Shown here one piece after another: positions 27,692 to 35,924 of a DNA stretch of 64,000 nucleotides. Positions within the stretch are counted from its first letter, which is position 1. The number at the start of each line of letters is the position of its first letter. A model generated the notes under the pieces. It was not told the DNA's origin. It saw only the letters and a program-made list of their open reading frames with translations, and did no database searches. Position numbers and translations under genes: made by a program. This DNA is from JAHZKS01 sp047404135. GTDB lineage: Bacteria > Pseudomonadota > Alphaproteobacteria > Rickettsiales > JABSSG01. The DNA lies in contig JBDOIT010000006.1 of NCBI GenBank assembly GCA_047404135.1, forward strand, positions 62,001 to 126,000, given 5' to 3'.

Positions 27692-28168
27692 TTATTTCTC
27701 ACTATAAATTTTCTTTACTTCATCTAATACATCTAGTACATGTCCCTTCACGGAAACCTTGTTCCAAGCTTTTCTTAATACTCCTTCCCCATCTATTATA
27801 AACGTAGAACGTTTAATGCCAAAATATTTTCTCCCATACATATTTTTTTCTACCCATACTCCATAATTCTCGCAAGTTTTTCCCTCATGATCTGATGCCA
27901 GAATAAACGGAAGCCCATATTTGTTCTTAAATTTCTCATGACTTTTTAGACTATCCTTAGACACTCCAATAATTATAGCATTCAGTTTTTCAAATTCTGA
28001 AAAATGCTCTTTAAAATCATTTGCCTCAACGGTACATCCAGGTGTGTCGTCTTTGGGATAGAAATAAAGAATTATATTCTTACCTTGGAATCCCTCCAAG
28101 CTTATAGGCTCCTCGCCCTCAATTATTAAGCCAACTTCTTTTGCTTTCTCCCCTGACACTAACGTCAT
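27692..28168 (-). CDS. bcp: Thiol peroxidase Bcp (peroxiredoxin)
   Basis: Reduces hydrogen and organic peroxides using thioredoxin. The 158 residues hold the AhpC/TSA domain with the peroxidatic site KDDTPGCTVEANDF near 45-58 (Cys51 region) and IIGVSKDSLKSHEKF. It heads the five-gene operon from the promoter at 28198-28226, divergent from xseA. Confidence 0.96.
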   Translation of the reverse strand: MTLVSGEKAKEVGLIIEGEEPISLEGFQGKNIILYFYPKDDTPGCTVEANDFKEHFSEFEKLNAIIIGVSKDSLKSHEKFKNKYGLPFILASDHEGKTCENYGVWVEKNMYGRKYFGIKRSTFIIDGEGVLRKAWNKVSVKGHVLDVLDEVKKIYSEK

Positions 28169-28197
28169 ATACAGTTCTTTATTTTACTTCCGACTAG

Positions 28198-28226
28198 GTT
28201 ATAACATCTTAAGAAAATATATTCAA
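28198..28226 (-). promoter_or_regulatory. Promoter of the bcp-fbaB-mscS-efp-suhB operon
   Basis: On the minus strand, TTGAAT (28221-28226), 17 bp spacer, TATAAC (28198-28203), 29 bp before the bcp start. Confidence 0.65.
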
Positions 28227-28228
28227 GG

Positions 28229-28257
28229 TTGAGAATATCTACCAAAGATAATATGCT
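28229..28257 (+). promoter_or_regulatory. Promoter of xseA
   Basis: TTGAGA (28229-28234), 17 bp spacer, TATGCT (28252-28257), 32 bp before xseA. Its -35 starts 2 bp from the -35 of the bcp promoter, back to back. Confidence 0.5.
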
Positions 28258-28289
28258 ACTGTATAGAATTGCTCTTAATAGAATGAGAA

Positions 28290-29711
28290 ATGACTGAAAA
28301 CCACCAAAACACCCTGTCATTATTCGAATACAGGGAAAAGACTCCTCCTGAATATACTGTCACGGAAGTATCTAACATTATAAAAAGAGCCGTAGAGGAT
28401 AATTTTGAATTTGTTAGAATACGAGGCGAGATATCTGGATTAAAAGTCGCACCTTCTGGCCATGTATATTTTTCACTTAAAGATAAAGGAGCAGTGTTAT
28501 CTGCTGTTTGCTGGAAGGGGGTGGCTTCTTCTTTGAAGCATAGACCGGAAGAAGGGCTGGAAGTTATTTGCACAGGTTCTGTGACCACATATCCTGGACA
28601 GTCAAAATACCAAATGATGATCAAATCTATTTCCCCTGCTGGGATTGGAGCCTTGATGGCGCTACTAGAAAAAAGAAAGCAGCAATTTGAAAAAGAAGGA
28701 CTATTTGATAAATCCCACAAAAAAACAATTCCACTGCTGCCACAAAGAATTGCAGTGATTACATCTCCAACCGGTGCAGTTATTCAAGACATACTTCACA
28801 GGATAGAGGATAGATATCCATGCCCTGTTTTAGTATGGCCTGTACTTGTACAAGGAGAGCAATCTGCACAACAAATCGCGAAGGCAATATATGGGTGCAA
28901 TAATTTAGAAGACCCAGATCTAAAGCCAGATGTAATAATAGTGGCACGAGGCGGCGGATCCTTAGAAGATCTCTGGTCTTTCAACGAAGAAATAGTTGTA
29001 AGGGCTACTTTTAATTCAGAAATTCCTATCATTTCTGCCGTGGGACATGAAACGGACACCACACTTATAGACTATGTTTCTGATATACGAGCACCAACAC
29101 CAACAGCTGCTGCTGAATTTGCAGTCCCAGTAAAAAACGACTTAGCTTATACATTGAGAGAGTTGGGAAATAGATATGCTAATTCACTGAAAAATCACTA
29201 CAATAATCTATATAACGAAGTCAAGGTATCCGGACAAACTTTACCTGACCTTGAATATTTAACGTCTAACTATACTCAGAAGATAGATGATTTTGGATTT
29301 AGGCTATACGATGCATTTCCTAGATATCATGAAAACATGCGTCATCAGCTAAAATCCTATGCTGCAGGATTGAAATCTCCTCAACATCATTTAGAGATAA
29401 AAGATCATAATCTAAACTTATCTTTTGGAGAGTTGAGAAATCTAGTTCGAGGATCTTTTAAAGACAAAATATACCATCTTAAATATATTACAAAAGACCT
29501 ATCTATTGATATAAGCGACAAGGAGACGTCTTTGCAGCATGTCAACCAACTTCTTGACTCTTACCATTATAAAAATACTCTCAAAAGGGGCTTTGCGATA
29601 GTTAGAGACCAATGCAACAAAATAGTAAAATCCACAAAGAATCTAAATTCAAATAAGATCTCAATAGAAGTAGCTGATGGGAAGAAAGAAATTCAAATAG
29701 CAGAAGATTGA
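28290..29711 (+). CDS. xseA: Exodeoxyribonuclease VII large subunit
   Basis: Single-strand exonuclease subunit that works with XseB in mismatch repair and damage tolerance. The 473 residues begin with the OB-fold (VRIRGEISGLKVAPSGHVYFSLKD near 39-62), then the catalytic domain with VIVARGGGSLEDLWSFNEE, SAVGHETDTTLIDYV and DIRAPTPTAAAE, and a coiled C-terminal region. xseB is not in this window. It is convergent with the ABC ATPase gene, with a 1 bp gap. Confidence 0.97.
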   Translation: MTENHQNTLSLFEYREKTPPEYTVTEVSNIIKRAVEDNFEFVRIRGEISGLKVAPSGHVYFSLKDKGAVLSAVCWKGVASSLKHRPEEGLEVICTGSVTTYPGQSKYQMMIKSISPAGIGALMALLEKRKQQFEKEGLFDKSHKKTIPLLPQRIAVITSPTGAVIQDILHRIEDRYPCPVLVWPVLVQGEQSAQQIAKAIYGCNNLEDPDLKPDVIIVARGGGSLEDLWSFNEEIVVRATFNSEIPIISAVGHETDTTLIDYVSDIRAPTPTAAAEFAVPVKNDLAYTLRELGNRYANSLKNHYNNLYNEVKVSGQTLPDLEYLTSNYTQKIDDFGFRLYDAFPRYHENMRHQLKSYAAGLKSPQHHLEIKDHNLNLSFGELRNLVRGSFKDKIYHLKYITKDLSIDISDKETSLQHVNQLLDSYHYKNTLKRGFAIVRDQCNKIVKSTKNLNSNKISIEVADGKKEIQIAED

Positions 29712-29712
29712 A

Positions 29713-30429
29713 TTAAAGGACCTTTCTAAGGAACTCCTTTACTCTCTCAGATTTTGATGAAGAAAAGAATTTTTTAGTAGGCAAATCTTCTATTACTCTT
29801 CCCTTATCGAAAAATATAATTCTATCTGCTACTTCTTTTGCAAACTTTATCTCATGAGTTACGATTAACATTGTCATCTTTGTTTGCGTAAGGCCTTTGA
29901 TAATATCAAGAACCTCAGAGACCATCTCTGGGTCTAATGCAGAAGTTGGCTCATCAAATAGCATTATCGAAGGGCCCATAGCAAGCGCTCGAGCAATTGC
30001 CACACGCTGCTTCTCGCCACCAGAAATACTTGAAGGGTACCTACTCTCATACCCAGTCAGACCCACTCTTGTAAGAAATTTCTTTGCTGTATCTTCTGAA
30101 TCTTTTTTACTCTTTCTCAAAACCTTTATCTGAGGGTAAGAGATATTCTGCAATACATTCATATGGGGAAACAAATTAAAGCTCTGAAACACCATGCCAA
30201 TTTTAGAACGTATTTGCTTTGCGCTTCTCGAGGTAAGTCGCTCAGAATTTATCTCTACTACACCATCATCAGGGGATTCAATCATATTAATACATCTAAG
30301 AAATGTTGACTTACCACTGCCTGAAGGACCTATTACTGCAACCACCTCTCCTTCTTGAATAGTGACGCTAGAATCGTCTAAAACCTTACTATCTCCAAAT
30401 GATTTAGAAATACTTTTAACCTTAATCAT
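29713..30429 (-). CDS. glnQ: Polar amino acid ABC transporter ATPase
   Basis: Energises uptake with the permease and binding protein upstream. The 238 residues have Walker A GPSGSGKST at about 34-42, signature ISGGEKQRVAIARA, Walker B IMLFDEPTSALDPE and the switch His in VTHE. It overlaps the permease gene by 4 bp. The GlnQ/HisP family is clear; the exact substrate is not. Confidence 0.94.
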   Translation of the reverse strand: MIKVKSISKSFGDSKVLDDSSVTIQEGEVVAVIGPSGSGKSTFLRCINMIESPDDGVVEINSERLTSRSAKQIRSKIGMVFQSFNLFPHMNVLQNISYPQIKVLRKSKKDSEDTAKKFLTRVGLTGYESRYPSSISGGEKQRVAIARALAMGPSIMLFDEPTSALDPEMVSEVLDIIKGLTQTKMTMLIVTHEIKFAKEVADRIIFFDKGRVIEDLPTKKFFSSSKSERVKEFLRKVL

Positions 30430-31073
30430 TTCAACTGCACCTTATTTTCTACAATTTTTGCAAATGTACTAAAGATCAGCACTAATATATAATAACAACA
30501 CGCTGCCGTAATAAGTGGCGCCAAATAGTCATAACTTTCCTCCGAAACTGTTTGCGCTCTGCGCATAATATCGACTCCACCTATTACGGAAATAATTGCA
30601 GTTTCCTTCAAAAGGTTCACAGCTTCGTTCACAAGAGAAGGTAAAATATTCCTCAATGCCTGAGGCATAATTACTCCTCTCATCATATCATAATAGCTCA
30701 ATGACAATGCCTTGGAAGCCTCAAATTGCCCCTTATCTACAGAGTTAATTCCAGATCTTATAATCTCAGACACATAGGCTGCAGAGTTTAAAGAGAATGC
30801 TGCTATACCAGATTCAAATACCGTAATGTTATATCCAAATGATGGCACAACAAAATATATCAAACTCAACTGTACCAGAAGAGGTGTGCCACGAAAAACT
30901 GATGTGTAAATAGACGCAAAAATCTTTAGAGCTTTAATATGACTAATGCGACATAATGAAATCATAGAGCCTACAATAGCCCCAAGAATAAGAGCGATCA
31001 GAGTATATTGAAGAGTAACTCCAATTCCCTCGATTATATATAATGTTGATGTATTTAAAAAATTTATATCCAT
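30426..31073 (-). CDS. glnP: Polar amino acid ABC transporter permease
   Basis: 215 residues, about five membrane segments, HisM/GlnP family. The EAA loop that contacts the ATPase is EASKALSLSYYDMMRGVIMPQALR from about residue 123. It lies between the binding-protein gene (6 bp gap) and the ATPase gene (4 bp overlap). One permease suggests a homodimeric channel. Confidence 0.94.
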   Translation of the reverse strand: MDINFLNTSTLYIIEGIGVTLQYTLIALILGAIVGSMISLCRISHIKALKIFASIYTSVFRGTPLLVQLSLIYFVVPSFGYNITVFESGIAAFSLNSAAYVSEIIRSGINSVDKGQFEASKALSLSYYDMMRGVIMPQALRNILPSLVNEAVNLLKETAIISVIGGVDIMRRAQTVSEESYDYLAPLITAACCYYILVLIFSTFAKIVENKVQLK

Positions 31074-31079
31074 TCTATA

Positions 31080-31829
31080 CTAAAAAAGCCATTTTTTCTT
31101 TAGTTCCTCTAATTCACCTGAAGCTCTCATGCCCACAAGCACCTCATCAAACTCATATTTTAACTTAGAACCTTTCCTAAAAGCTATTGAATAACCGTAT
31201 TCGTGGCTTGGGTAAATATAGTAATCAAAAAGCTCATTCTTGCTTGACAATGCCTTTGCCTGGGCTTCCTCCAGAAGAACACCATCTAATCTACCTAGTT
31301 TCAAATCCTGAATCATTGGCATAGTCCTTGGTAAGGATACTATTTTAAATTTATCTTTTTTAGAGCATTCCTTCAAAAACAATTCCATTGTAGATCCAGA
31401 CTGCACACCTATGGATTTATTATTTAGGTTATTTATCTCAGGAACTGCATTGTTTTTTCTAAATAGCATAGAAAAGTTAGGATTATAATAAGATACAGAA
31501 AAATCCACATCCTCGCTTCGCTCTGGGGTGGCAGTCACAGCAGAAACAATAGCATCTATACGACCAGTTTTTAACGCAGGAACTAAACCATGAAAAGTGA
31601 TATCTCTAAAATTCACGCTATATCCCGCCTGCTCTGCAACTTTTTTTAGCAAATCCACGTCAAAACCTTTAATCTTTTTATCTTGTATAAATTCAAATGG
31701 AGGGAAATCTGCACTCGTTCCAATAATAAGGTTTTTTTTACCCACCTCAACCTCCTCCGTAGAATTATCACAAGAAGATATAAGTAAAAACACTAATATA
31801 GAAAATAATAGTAGTATATTTTTTCGCAT
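31080..31829 (-). CDS. Amino acid ABC transporter substrate-binding lipoprotein
   Basis: 249 residues. A lipoprotein signal peptide ends in LISSC with Cys20, a substrate for Lgt (5263-6042). The mature part is a family 3 solute-binding protein: LIIGTSADFPPFEF, then GFDVDLLKKVAEQAGY, and RIDAIVSAVTATPERSEDVDFS. It binds a polar amino acid such as glutamine or arginine; specificity cannot be read from the sequence. It is first in the three-gene transporter operon and has its own promoter after folC. Confidence 0.94.
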   Translation of the reverse strand: MRKNILLLFSILVFLLISSCDNSTEEVEVGKKNLIIGTSADFPPFEFIQDKKIKGFDVDLLKKVAEQAGYSVNFRDITFHGLVPALKTGRIDAIVSAVTATPERSEDVDFSVSYYNPNFSMLFRKNNAVPEINNLNNKSIGVQSGSTMELFLKECSKKDKFKIVSLPRTMPMIQDLKLGRLDGVLLEEAQAKALSSKNELFDYYIYPSHEYGYSIAFRKGSKLKYEFDEVLVGMRASGELEELKKKWLF

Positions 31830-31867
31830 AAATTACCGTGCAAAACAATGTAAGCTTGAACTTTCGG

Positions 31868-31896
31868 ATTATATATTAGCACTAATAAAAAAGCAA
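31868..31896 (-). promoter_or_regulatory. Promoter with embedded palindrome, amino acid ABC transporter
   Basis: On the minus strand, TTGCTT (31891-31896), 17 bp spacer, TATAAT (31868-31873), 39 bp before the binding-protein start. The perfect inverted repeat ATTAG-CA-CTAAT (31875-31886) fills most of the spacer and could be a repressor site. Confidence 0.6.
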
Positions 31897-31899
31897 AAT

Positions 31900-33189
31900 C
31901 TAATTCTTATTCGCAATTAGAAAGTCTGAAACAAGAAATATGGACCCCGTAACCACAACTCTTTTAGAAAGATTTGGAGAATCTTTTTCTATCATTGCCA
32001 ATGCATTCTCTACAGAGGTAGACACAGAGCATTTATTCATAAATTTTTCTAATGTAATCAAAGGAGGAATATCCTTTCCTCTATATGCCATAGGCTCAGA
32101 ATGTATATCTGTACAAATGATTTTTTTAACATCGCACTCTATCAATGAAAGGAAGGCATTCACATCCCGGTTTCTTGTCATGGAGAATATCAGATAATTA
32201 TCCATGGGATCCTGATCATCAAGCCATGAATTCAGAACCCTTGCACCTGCAGGATTATGGGCAGATTCCAACCAAATGTCACATTTTGGAAAGCGTCTTT
32301 TAATAACGCCATCTTTCACTCTTTGAAGTCTGCCCTTCCAACTCGCATGAGATATACCCTTCTGTACAATTGCCCTGCTTATTTTATCACCATAAACACT
32401 GCGCAACGTTGCTATTGCTGTTGCTGTATTTATATATTGATGCCCACCAGGAAGAGATACACCTTCAATATCTACTGAAAAATCTTTGGATTTATATTGG
32501 ACTGCACCATCATTCTGAGTAATGCCAAAATCATATTCATATTGAACCAAAGGAACGCTTAACCCACAAGACATTCTTTCTATTGCATTGAGTGTTTCAT
32601 CTTTTTGCATACTAACTATACAGTTAGAATTTTTTCTTAGAATCCCACATTTCTCTATTGCTATTTTTGTGAGAGTATCACCAAGGACATTTGTATGATC
32701 GTAAGAAATTGGAGTGATAACAGATGCTAATTTCTCTTCTATTATATTGGTTGCATCTAGCCTCCCTCCTAAGCCCACCTCGAGAAGAGTTACATCTGCC
32801 TCTACTCTAGAAAAAACTACAAAAGCTGCCGCCGTTATCCCCTCAAAGAATGAAACCTGTATGTTCTTCTTAGAGGAAATGCACCTAATTTCTTCCAAAG
32901 TGTTATATAAGACATCATCCTGTATCTCCCTACCAGCAATAACTATTCTCTCGTTAAATCTTTCCAAATGTGGAGAAGTGAGAACATGAACTTTCATCCC
33001 TGCAGACTCAAGAATAGACCTCATTAAAGCTGTCGTTGAACCCTTTCCATTTGTTCCTGTAATATGAATGACCGGAGGTATGTTTTTTTCTGGATTCCCA
33101 AGAGCTTCCATTAAAGCAATCATACGGTCTAGACCGAGTTTCATAGATGACATCTCACCTATCTTAGGCCAATGAGGTAACCAAACCAT
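31900..33189 (-). CDS. folC: Bifunctional folylpolyglutamate synthase/dihydrofolate synthase
   Basis: Adds glutamate to dihydropteroate and folates. The 429 residues have KLGLDRMIALMEALGNPEK at about 17-35, ATP loop GTNGKGST near 45-52, LLEVGLGGRLDATN, and SYDHTNVLGDT. Start ATG 33189 keeps the LPHWPKIG segment seen before the LGL motif in relatives. It overlaps folP by 26 bp. It is the last folate gene of the run. Confidence 0.95.
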   Translation of the reverse strand: MVWLPHWPKIGEMSSMKLGLDRMIALMEALGNPEKNIPPVIHITGTNGKGSTTALMRSILESAGMKVHVLTSPHLERFNERIVIAGREIQDDVLYNTLEEIRCISSKKNIQVSFFEGITAAAFVVFSRVEADVTLLEVGLGGRLDATNIIEEKLASVITPISYDHTNVLGDTLTKIAIEKCGILRKNSNCIVSMQKDETLNAIERMSCGLSVPLVQYEYDFGITQNDGAVQYKSKDFSVDIEGVSLPGGHQYINTATAIATLRSVYGDKISRAIVQKGISHASWKGRLQRVKDGVIKRRFPKCDIWLESAHNPAGARVLNSWLDDQDPMDNYLIFSMTRNRDVNAFLSLIECDVKKIICTDIHSEPMAYRGKDIPPLITLEKFMNKCSVSTSVENALAMIEKDSPNLSKRVVVTGSIFLVSDFLIANKN

Positions 33190-33994
33190 CTATCCCTTCC
33201 TTTAGTTTCTTATCTAACTTCATAACGCGCATTCCAGCACCAACATCATGCAACCTCAGATAATGCACTCCTGCATTTGCAAGATAAGATGTCAGAAGAT
33301 GTGTTTCTGGGTCTCTCTTAGAGGGTTCCTTCTCACCAAATTTAGCCAAAAAGGATTTTCTAGAATGCCCGACTAAAACCCTTAAACCAAAAGACATGAA
33401 TTCTTTAATTTGCTTTATGATCTCCATTGATTGCTCTGGTGAAGGACCGAATCCCAACCCTACATCTAATATTAATTGATCTTTTACAAACCCCTCTGAA
33501 TATAACCCATGGAGCTTCTGGTCAAACCATTTTTTTAGATACCCTACCACATCTGTCTCCTGAATAAAACTCCCCTTAATCGCCGGAACATGCAAGCTAT
33601 GCATCAAGACTGCCGTCTTATTATGAGATAGTGCCAACTCTCTAACTCTCTTATCTGCTAGACCAGTAACATCATTAATAATATCTATATCATCTATATA
33701 ATGCTTTATCGTTTCATAATTGCGGCTATCCAAGCTTAGCTTAACATCCGTACCAGTGATGATCTCTCGTATAGCAGGAATCACACTTAAACGATTTATT
33801 TCTTCTTGTGTGTCTACTGAATCGCTACCAGGCCTTGTGGATTCACCACCTATATCAATCACATCCACTCCTGACTTGAACATTTCCTCAATATTTCTCA
33901 ATGCAGTTTTATGATCTAGGTTTTTTCCGCCATCAGAGTAGGAATCTGGAGTAATATTTATTATTCCAAAAATTTTAGATATTTTTGCTACCAT
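33164..33994 (-). CDS. folP: Dihydropteroate synthase
   Basis: Condenses p-aminobenzoate with the pterin pyrophosphate. The 276 residues form a TIM barrel: INITPDSYSDGGK near 12-24, DIGGESTRPGSD near 46-57, DVGLGFGPSPEQ and VGHSRKSF. All pterin-binding motifs are present. It overlaps folK by 20 bp and folC by 26 bp. Confidence 0.96.
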   Translation of the reverse strand: MVAKISKIFGIINITPDSYSDGGKNLDHKTALRNIEEMFKSGVDVIDIGGESTRPGSDSVDTQEEINRLSVIPAIREIITGTDVKLSLDSRNYETIKHYIDDIDIINDVTGLADKRVRELALSHNKTAVLMHSLHVPAIKGSFIQETDVVGYLKKWFDQKLHGLYSEGFVKDQLILDVGLGFGPSPEQSMEIIKQIKEFMSFGLRVLVGHSRKSFLAKFGEKEPSKRDPETHLLTSYLANAGVHYLRLHDVGAGMRVMKLDKKLKEGIDGLVTSLA

Positions 33995-34472
33995 ATAATC
34001 TCTCCTTTATATCTTGAAAATTTCTATTATAAAAATACCCATGCCCAGAATACTTCATTTCTGGCACGATCTCAGACACCAACTCCACAAGAAATTCACG
34101 CTTCAACAACTCCGAATGAGGAATCGTAAGCTTATCCGTCGAAAGACATAAGTCTCCATATAGCAAAATATCTATATCAAGCTTTCTAGGCGCCCATGAA
34201 GTTTTAGCGCCTCCTATTATTTGTTCTACTTTAAACACCTCATCATATAGCGCATGAGCACCAAAATCAGTATCTCCTATTAAAAGACAATTTAAAAAAT
34301 CCATATCCCATGATTTCGGAGATCCTTTTTTGAGCAAAGCTTTTGTATTAAGCATCCTAGAAACTACAGTATTCTTTACTATCCCTTCATTATCCATTAA
34401 CTTCAGAGCGTCACGAATATACAATTCACGATTTCCGATATTAGATCCAAGTGATAAGCATACTCTAGCCAT
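33975..34472 (-). CDS. folK: 2-amino-4-hydroxy-6-hydroxymethyldihydropteridine pyrophosphokinase
   Basis: Transfers pyrophosphate from ATP to the pterin. ATG 34472, directly after the folB stop (TAA-T-ATG), gives MARVCLSLGSNIGNRE and 165 residues; an upstream in-frame start at 34502 would lie inside folB and is less likely. The signature APRKLDIDILLYGD lies near 99-112. Confidence 0.94.
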   Translation of the reverse strand: MARVCLSLGSNIGNRELYIRDALKLMDNEGIVKNTVVSRMLNTKALLKKGSPKSWDMDFLNCLLIGDTDFGAHALYDEVFKVEQIIGGAKTSWAPRKLDIDILLYGDLCLSTDKLTIPHSELLKREFLVELVSEIVPEMKYSGHGYFYNRNFQDIKERLYGSKNI

Positions 34473-34473
34473 A

Positions 34474-34839
34474 TTATAAATCAGAATATTCTGCTCTAGC
34501 ATTAAACCTTAAACCCTCATAAGCAAGGTTATTCTTCCGCACCTCCACAGAAACAAAAGTATCTTGAGAAACATTTTCTTTTATAAGTTTATGAAGTTGG
34601 TAACATAAATACTCTACTATTCTAAAAGAACGACTTGTACAATATTCTTCTACAAGCTTTGCTAACTTTGCGTAGCAATTGTACTTTGTGGAGTCATCAT
34701 TCTTAAACATCGCAAGATTTTTTTGATATAATGTAAAAGATATTTTTATTCTTTGAGGTTTCGATCTCTCGTCTTCAGAGATTCCGATTTTGGTATCTAT
34801 GGTTAATTCATCTAAATGAGTTATCAAAAATTCTTTCAT
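34474..34839 (-). CDS. folB: Dihydroneopterin aldolase
   Basis: Aldol cleavage of dihydroneopterin to the hydroxymethyl pterin. The 121 residues have the pattern DTKIGISEDERSKPQRIKIS near 15-34 with the conserved Glu, and SVEVRKNN with the catalytic Lys later. It overlaps the nitronate monooxygenase-like gene by 4 bp and precedes folK by 1 bp. Together folB-K-P-C cover the late folate steps. Confidence 0.92.
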   Translation of the reverse strand: MKEFLITHLDELTIDTKIGISEDERSKPQRIKISFTLYQKNLAMFKNDDSTKYNCYAKLAKLVEEYCTSRSFRIVEYLCYQLHKLIKENVSQDTFVSVEVRKNNLAYEGLRFNARAEYSDL

Positions 34840-35852
34840 TGGTTTGAGGAATGAAGCCCCTCTTTTAAAGCTATTTCTGCCTGAGAAACTAATTCTTCTA
34901 TAATGTCTACAGCAGATTGCTCTTGGTTAACCAGGCCCACACTCTGCCCGGCCATCACCGAGCCATTTTCTGTGTCCCCCTCAATCACAGCGCGTCTCAA
35001 AGCCCCTGCCCAAAATTTTTCAATTTCTAGCTGCGCCTCTAACTTTGATAGCGCACCATCTTTATATTTTGAAATTGCCTCTTTTTGTACTTTCATGAAG
35101 TATGATGTCGCCTTGTTTGACAATGCACGAACAGGTATCACAGAAAATTCTGGGTCAACCTGAATAGAAGTAACTGCATCACGAGCATTTGCTTTTATAA
35201 AGAAGTCTTTAAATTTCTTATGAGCTATAGATTCAGTTGCACATACGAATCTTGTGCCAAGCTGACATCCAGATGCCCCCATACGCAAATAATTGACAAT
35301 CATTTCACCGCGGCCTATACCGCCCGCTATAAATACAGGTACCTCATGTATATGTGGCAATATTTCTTGAGCTAACACCGCAGTAGAAACAGACCCAATA
35401 TGACCACCAGCCTCCATCCCTTCAATAATCAAAGCATCAGCACCGAATTTTATCATCCTTTTGGCCAAAGAAAGAGTAGGCGCAAAACATAAAACTTTAA
35501 TTCCAGAATCTTTGAATAAACTTATATAGCGAGCCTTAGGTAACCCTCCAGCAAGAACCACATGAGTAACATTCTCCTCTATACAAACCTTTGATAGCTC
35601 CATAATCTCAGGATGCATAGTAATCAAATTTACCCCAAAAGGCTCTTGAGTTTTCCCTTTCGTAAGTCTGATTTCTTTTCTGAGCAAATCTTGCCCCATA
35701 GAGCCACAGGCTAAAACTCCAAAACCTCCGGCATTTGAGATAGCAGATACTAGATTATGCTCTGATACCCATGACATAGCACCAGCCATTATTGAGTATT
35801 TCGTACCCAAAAACTCTGTCCCTCTAGACCATAGGTTATCGATATTCTTCAT
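34836..35852 (-). CDS. Nitronate monooxygenase / FabK-like FMN enzyme
   Basis: FMN-dependent TIM-barrel protein of the 2-nitropropane dioxygenase/FabK family. ATG 35852 is used (338 residues), because the GTG at 35861 is too close to the -10 at 35866-35871. Visible strings are PYSIMAGAMSWV-like at the N-terminus (here KYSIMAGAMSW), SNAGGFGVL, GMEAGGHIGS, FIAGGIGRGEMI and GASGCQLGTRFV, which bind FMN. It may be an enoyl-ACP reductase or detoxify nitronates; sequence alone does not decide. It is first in the fol gene run. Confidence 0.82.
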   Translation of the reverse strand: MKNIDNLWSRGTEFLGTKYSIMAGAMSWVSEHNLVSAISNAGGFGVLACGSMGQDLLRKEIRLTKGKTQEPFGVNLITMHPEIMELSKVCIEENVTHVVLAGGLPKARYISLFKDSGIKVLCFAPTLSLAKRMIKFGADALIIEGMEAGGHIGSVSTAVLAQEILPHIHEVPVFIAGGIGRGEMIVNYLRMGASGCQLGTRFVCATESIAHKKFKDFFIKANARDAVTSIQVDPEFSVIPVRALSNKATSYFMKVQKEAISKYKDGALSKLEAQLEIEKFWAGALRRAVIEGDTENGSVMAGQSVGLVNQEQSAVDIIEELVSQAEIALKEGLHSSNQ

Positions 35853-35865
35853 ATAACGCACAAAA

Positions 35866-35895
35866 ATTATATTAGTGTTTTTACACTAAACATAA
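35866..35895 (-). promoter_or_regulatory. Palindrome filling a promoter spacer (operator, or ppdK terminator)
   Basis: The perfect inverted repeat TTAGTGT-TTTT-ACACTAA (35872-35889) is exactly the 18 bp between a weak -35 TTATGT (35890-35895) and a perfect -10 TATAAT (35866-35871) on the minus strand. The transcript would start only about 7 bases before ATG 35852. The same hairpin followed by T-rich sequence lies 36 bp after the ppdK stop, so it could instead be a weak terminator. Confidence 0.5.
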
Positions 35896-35924
35896 AGAGA
35901 TTACTATAATAAAAAGAAATCCAC

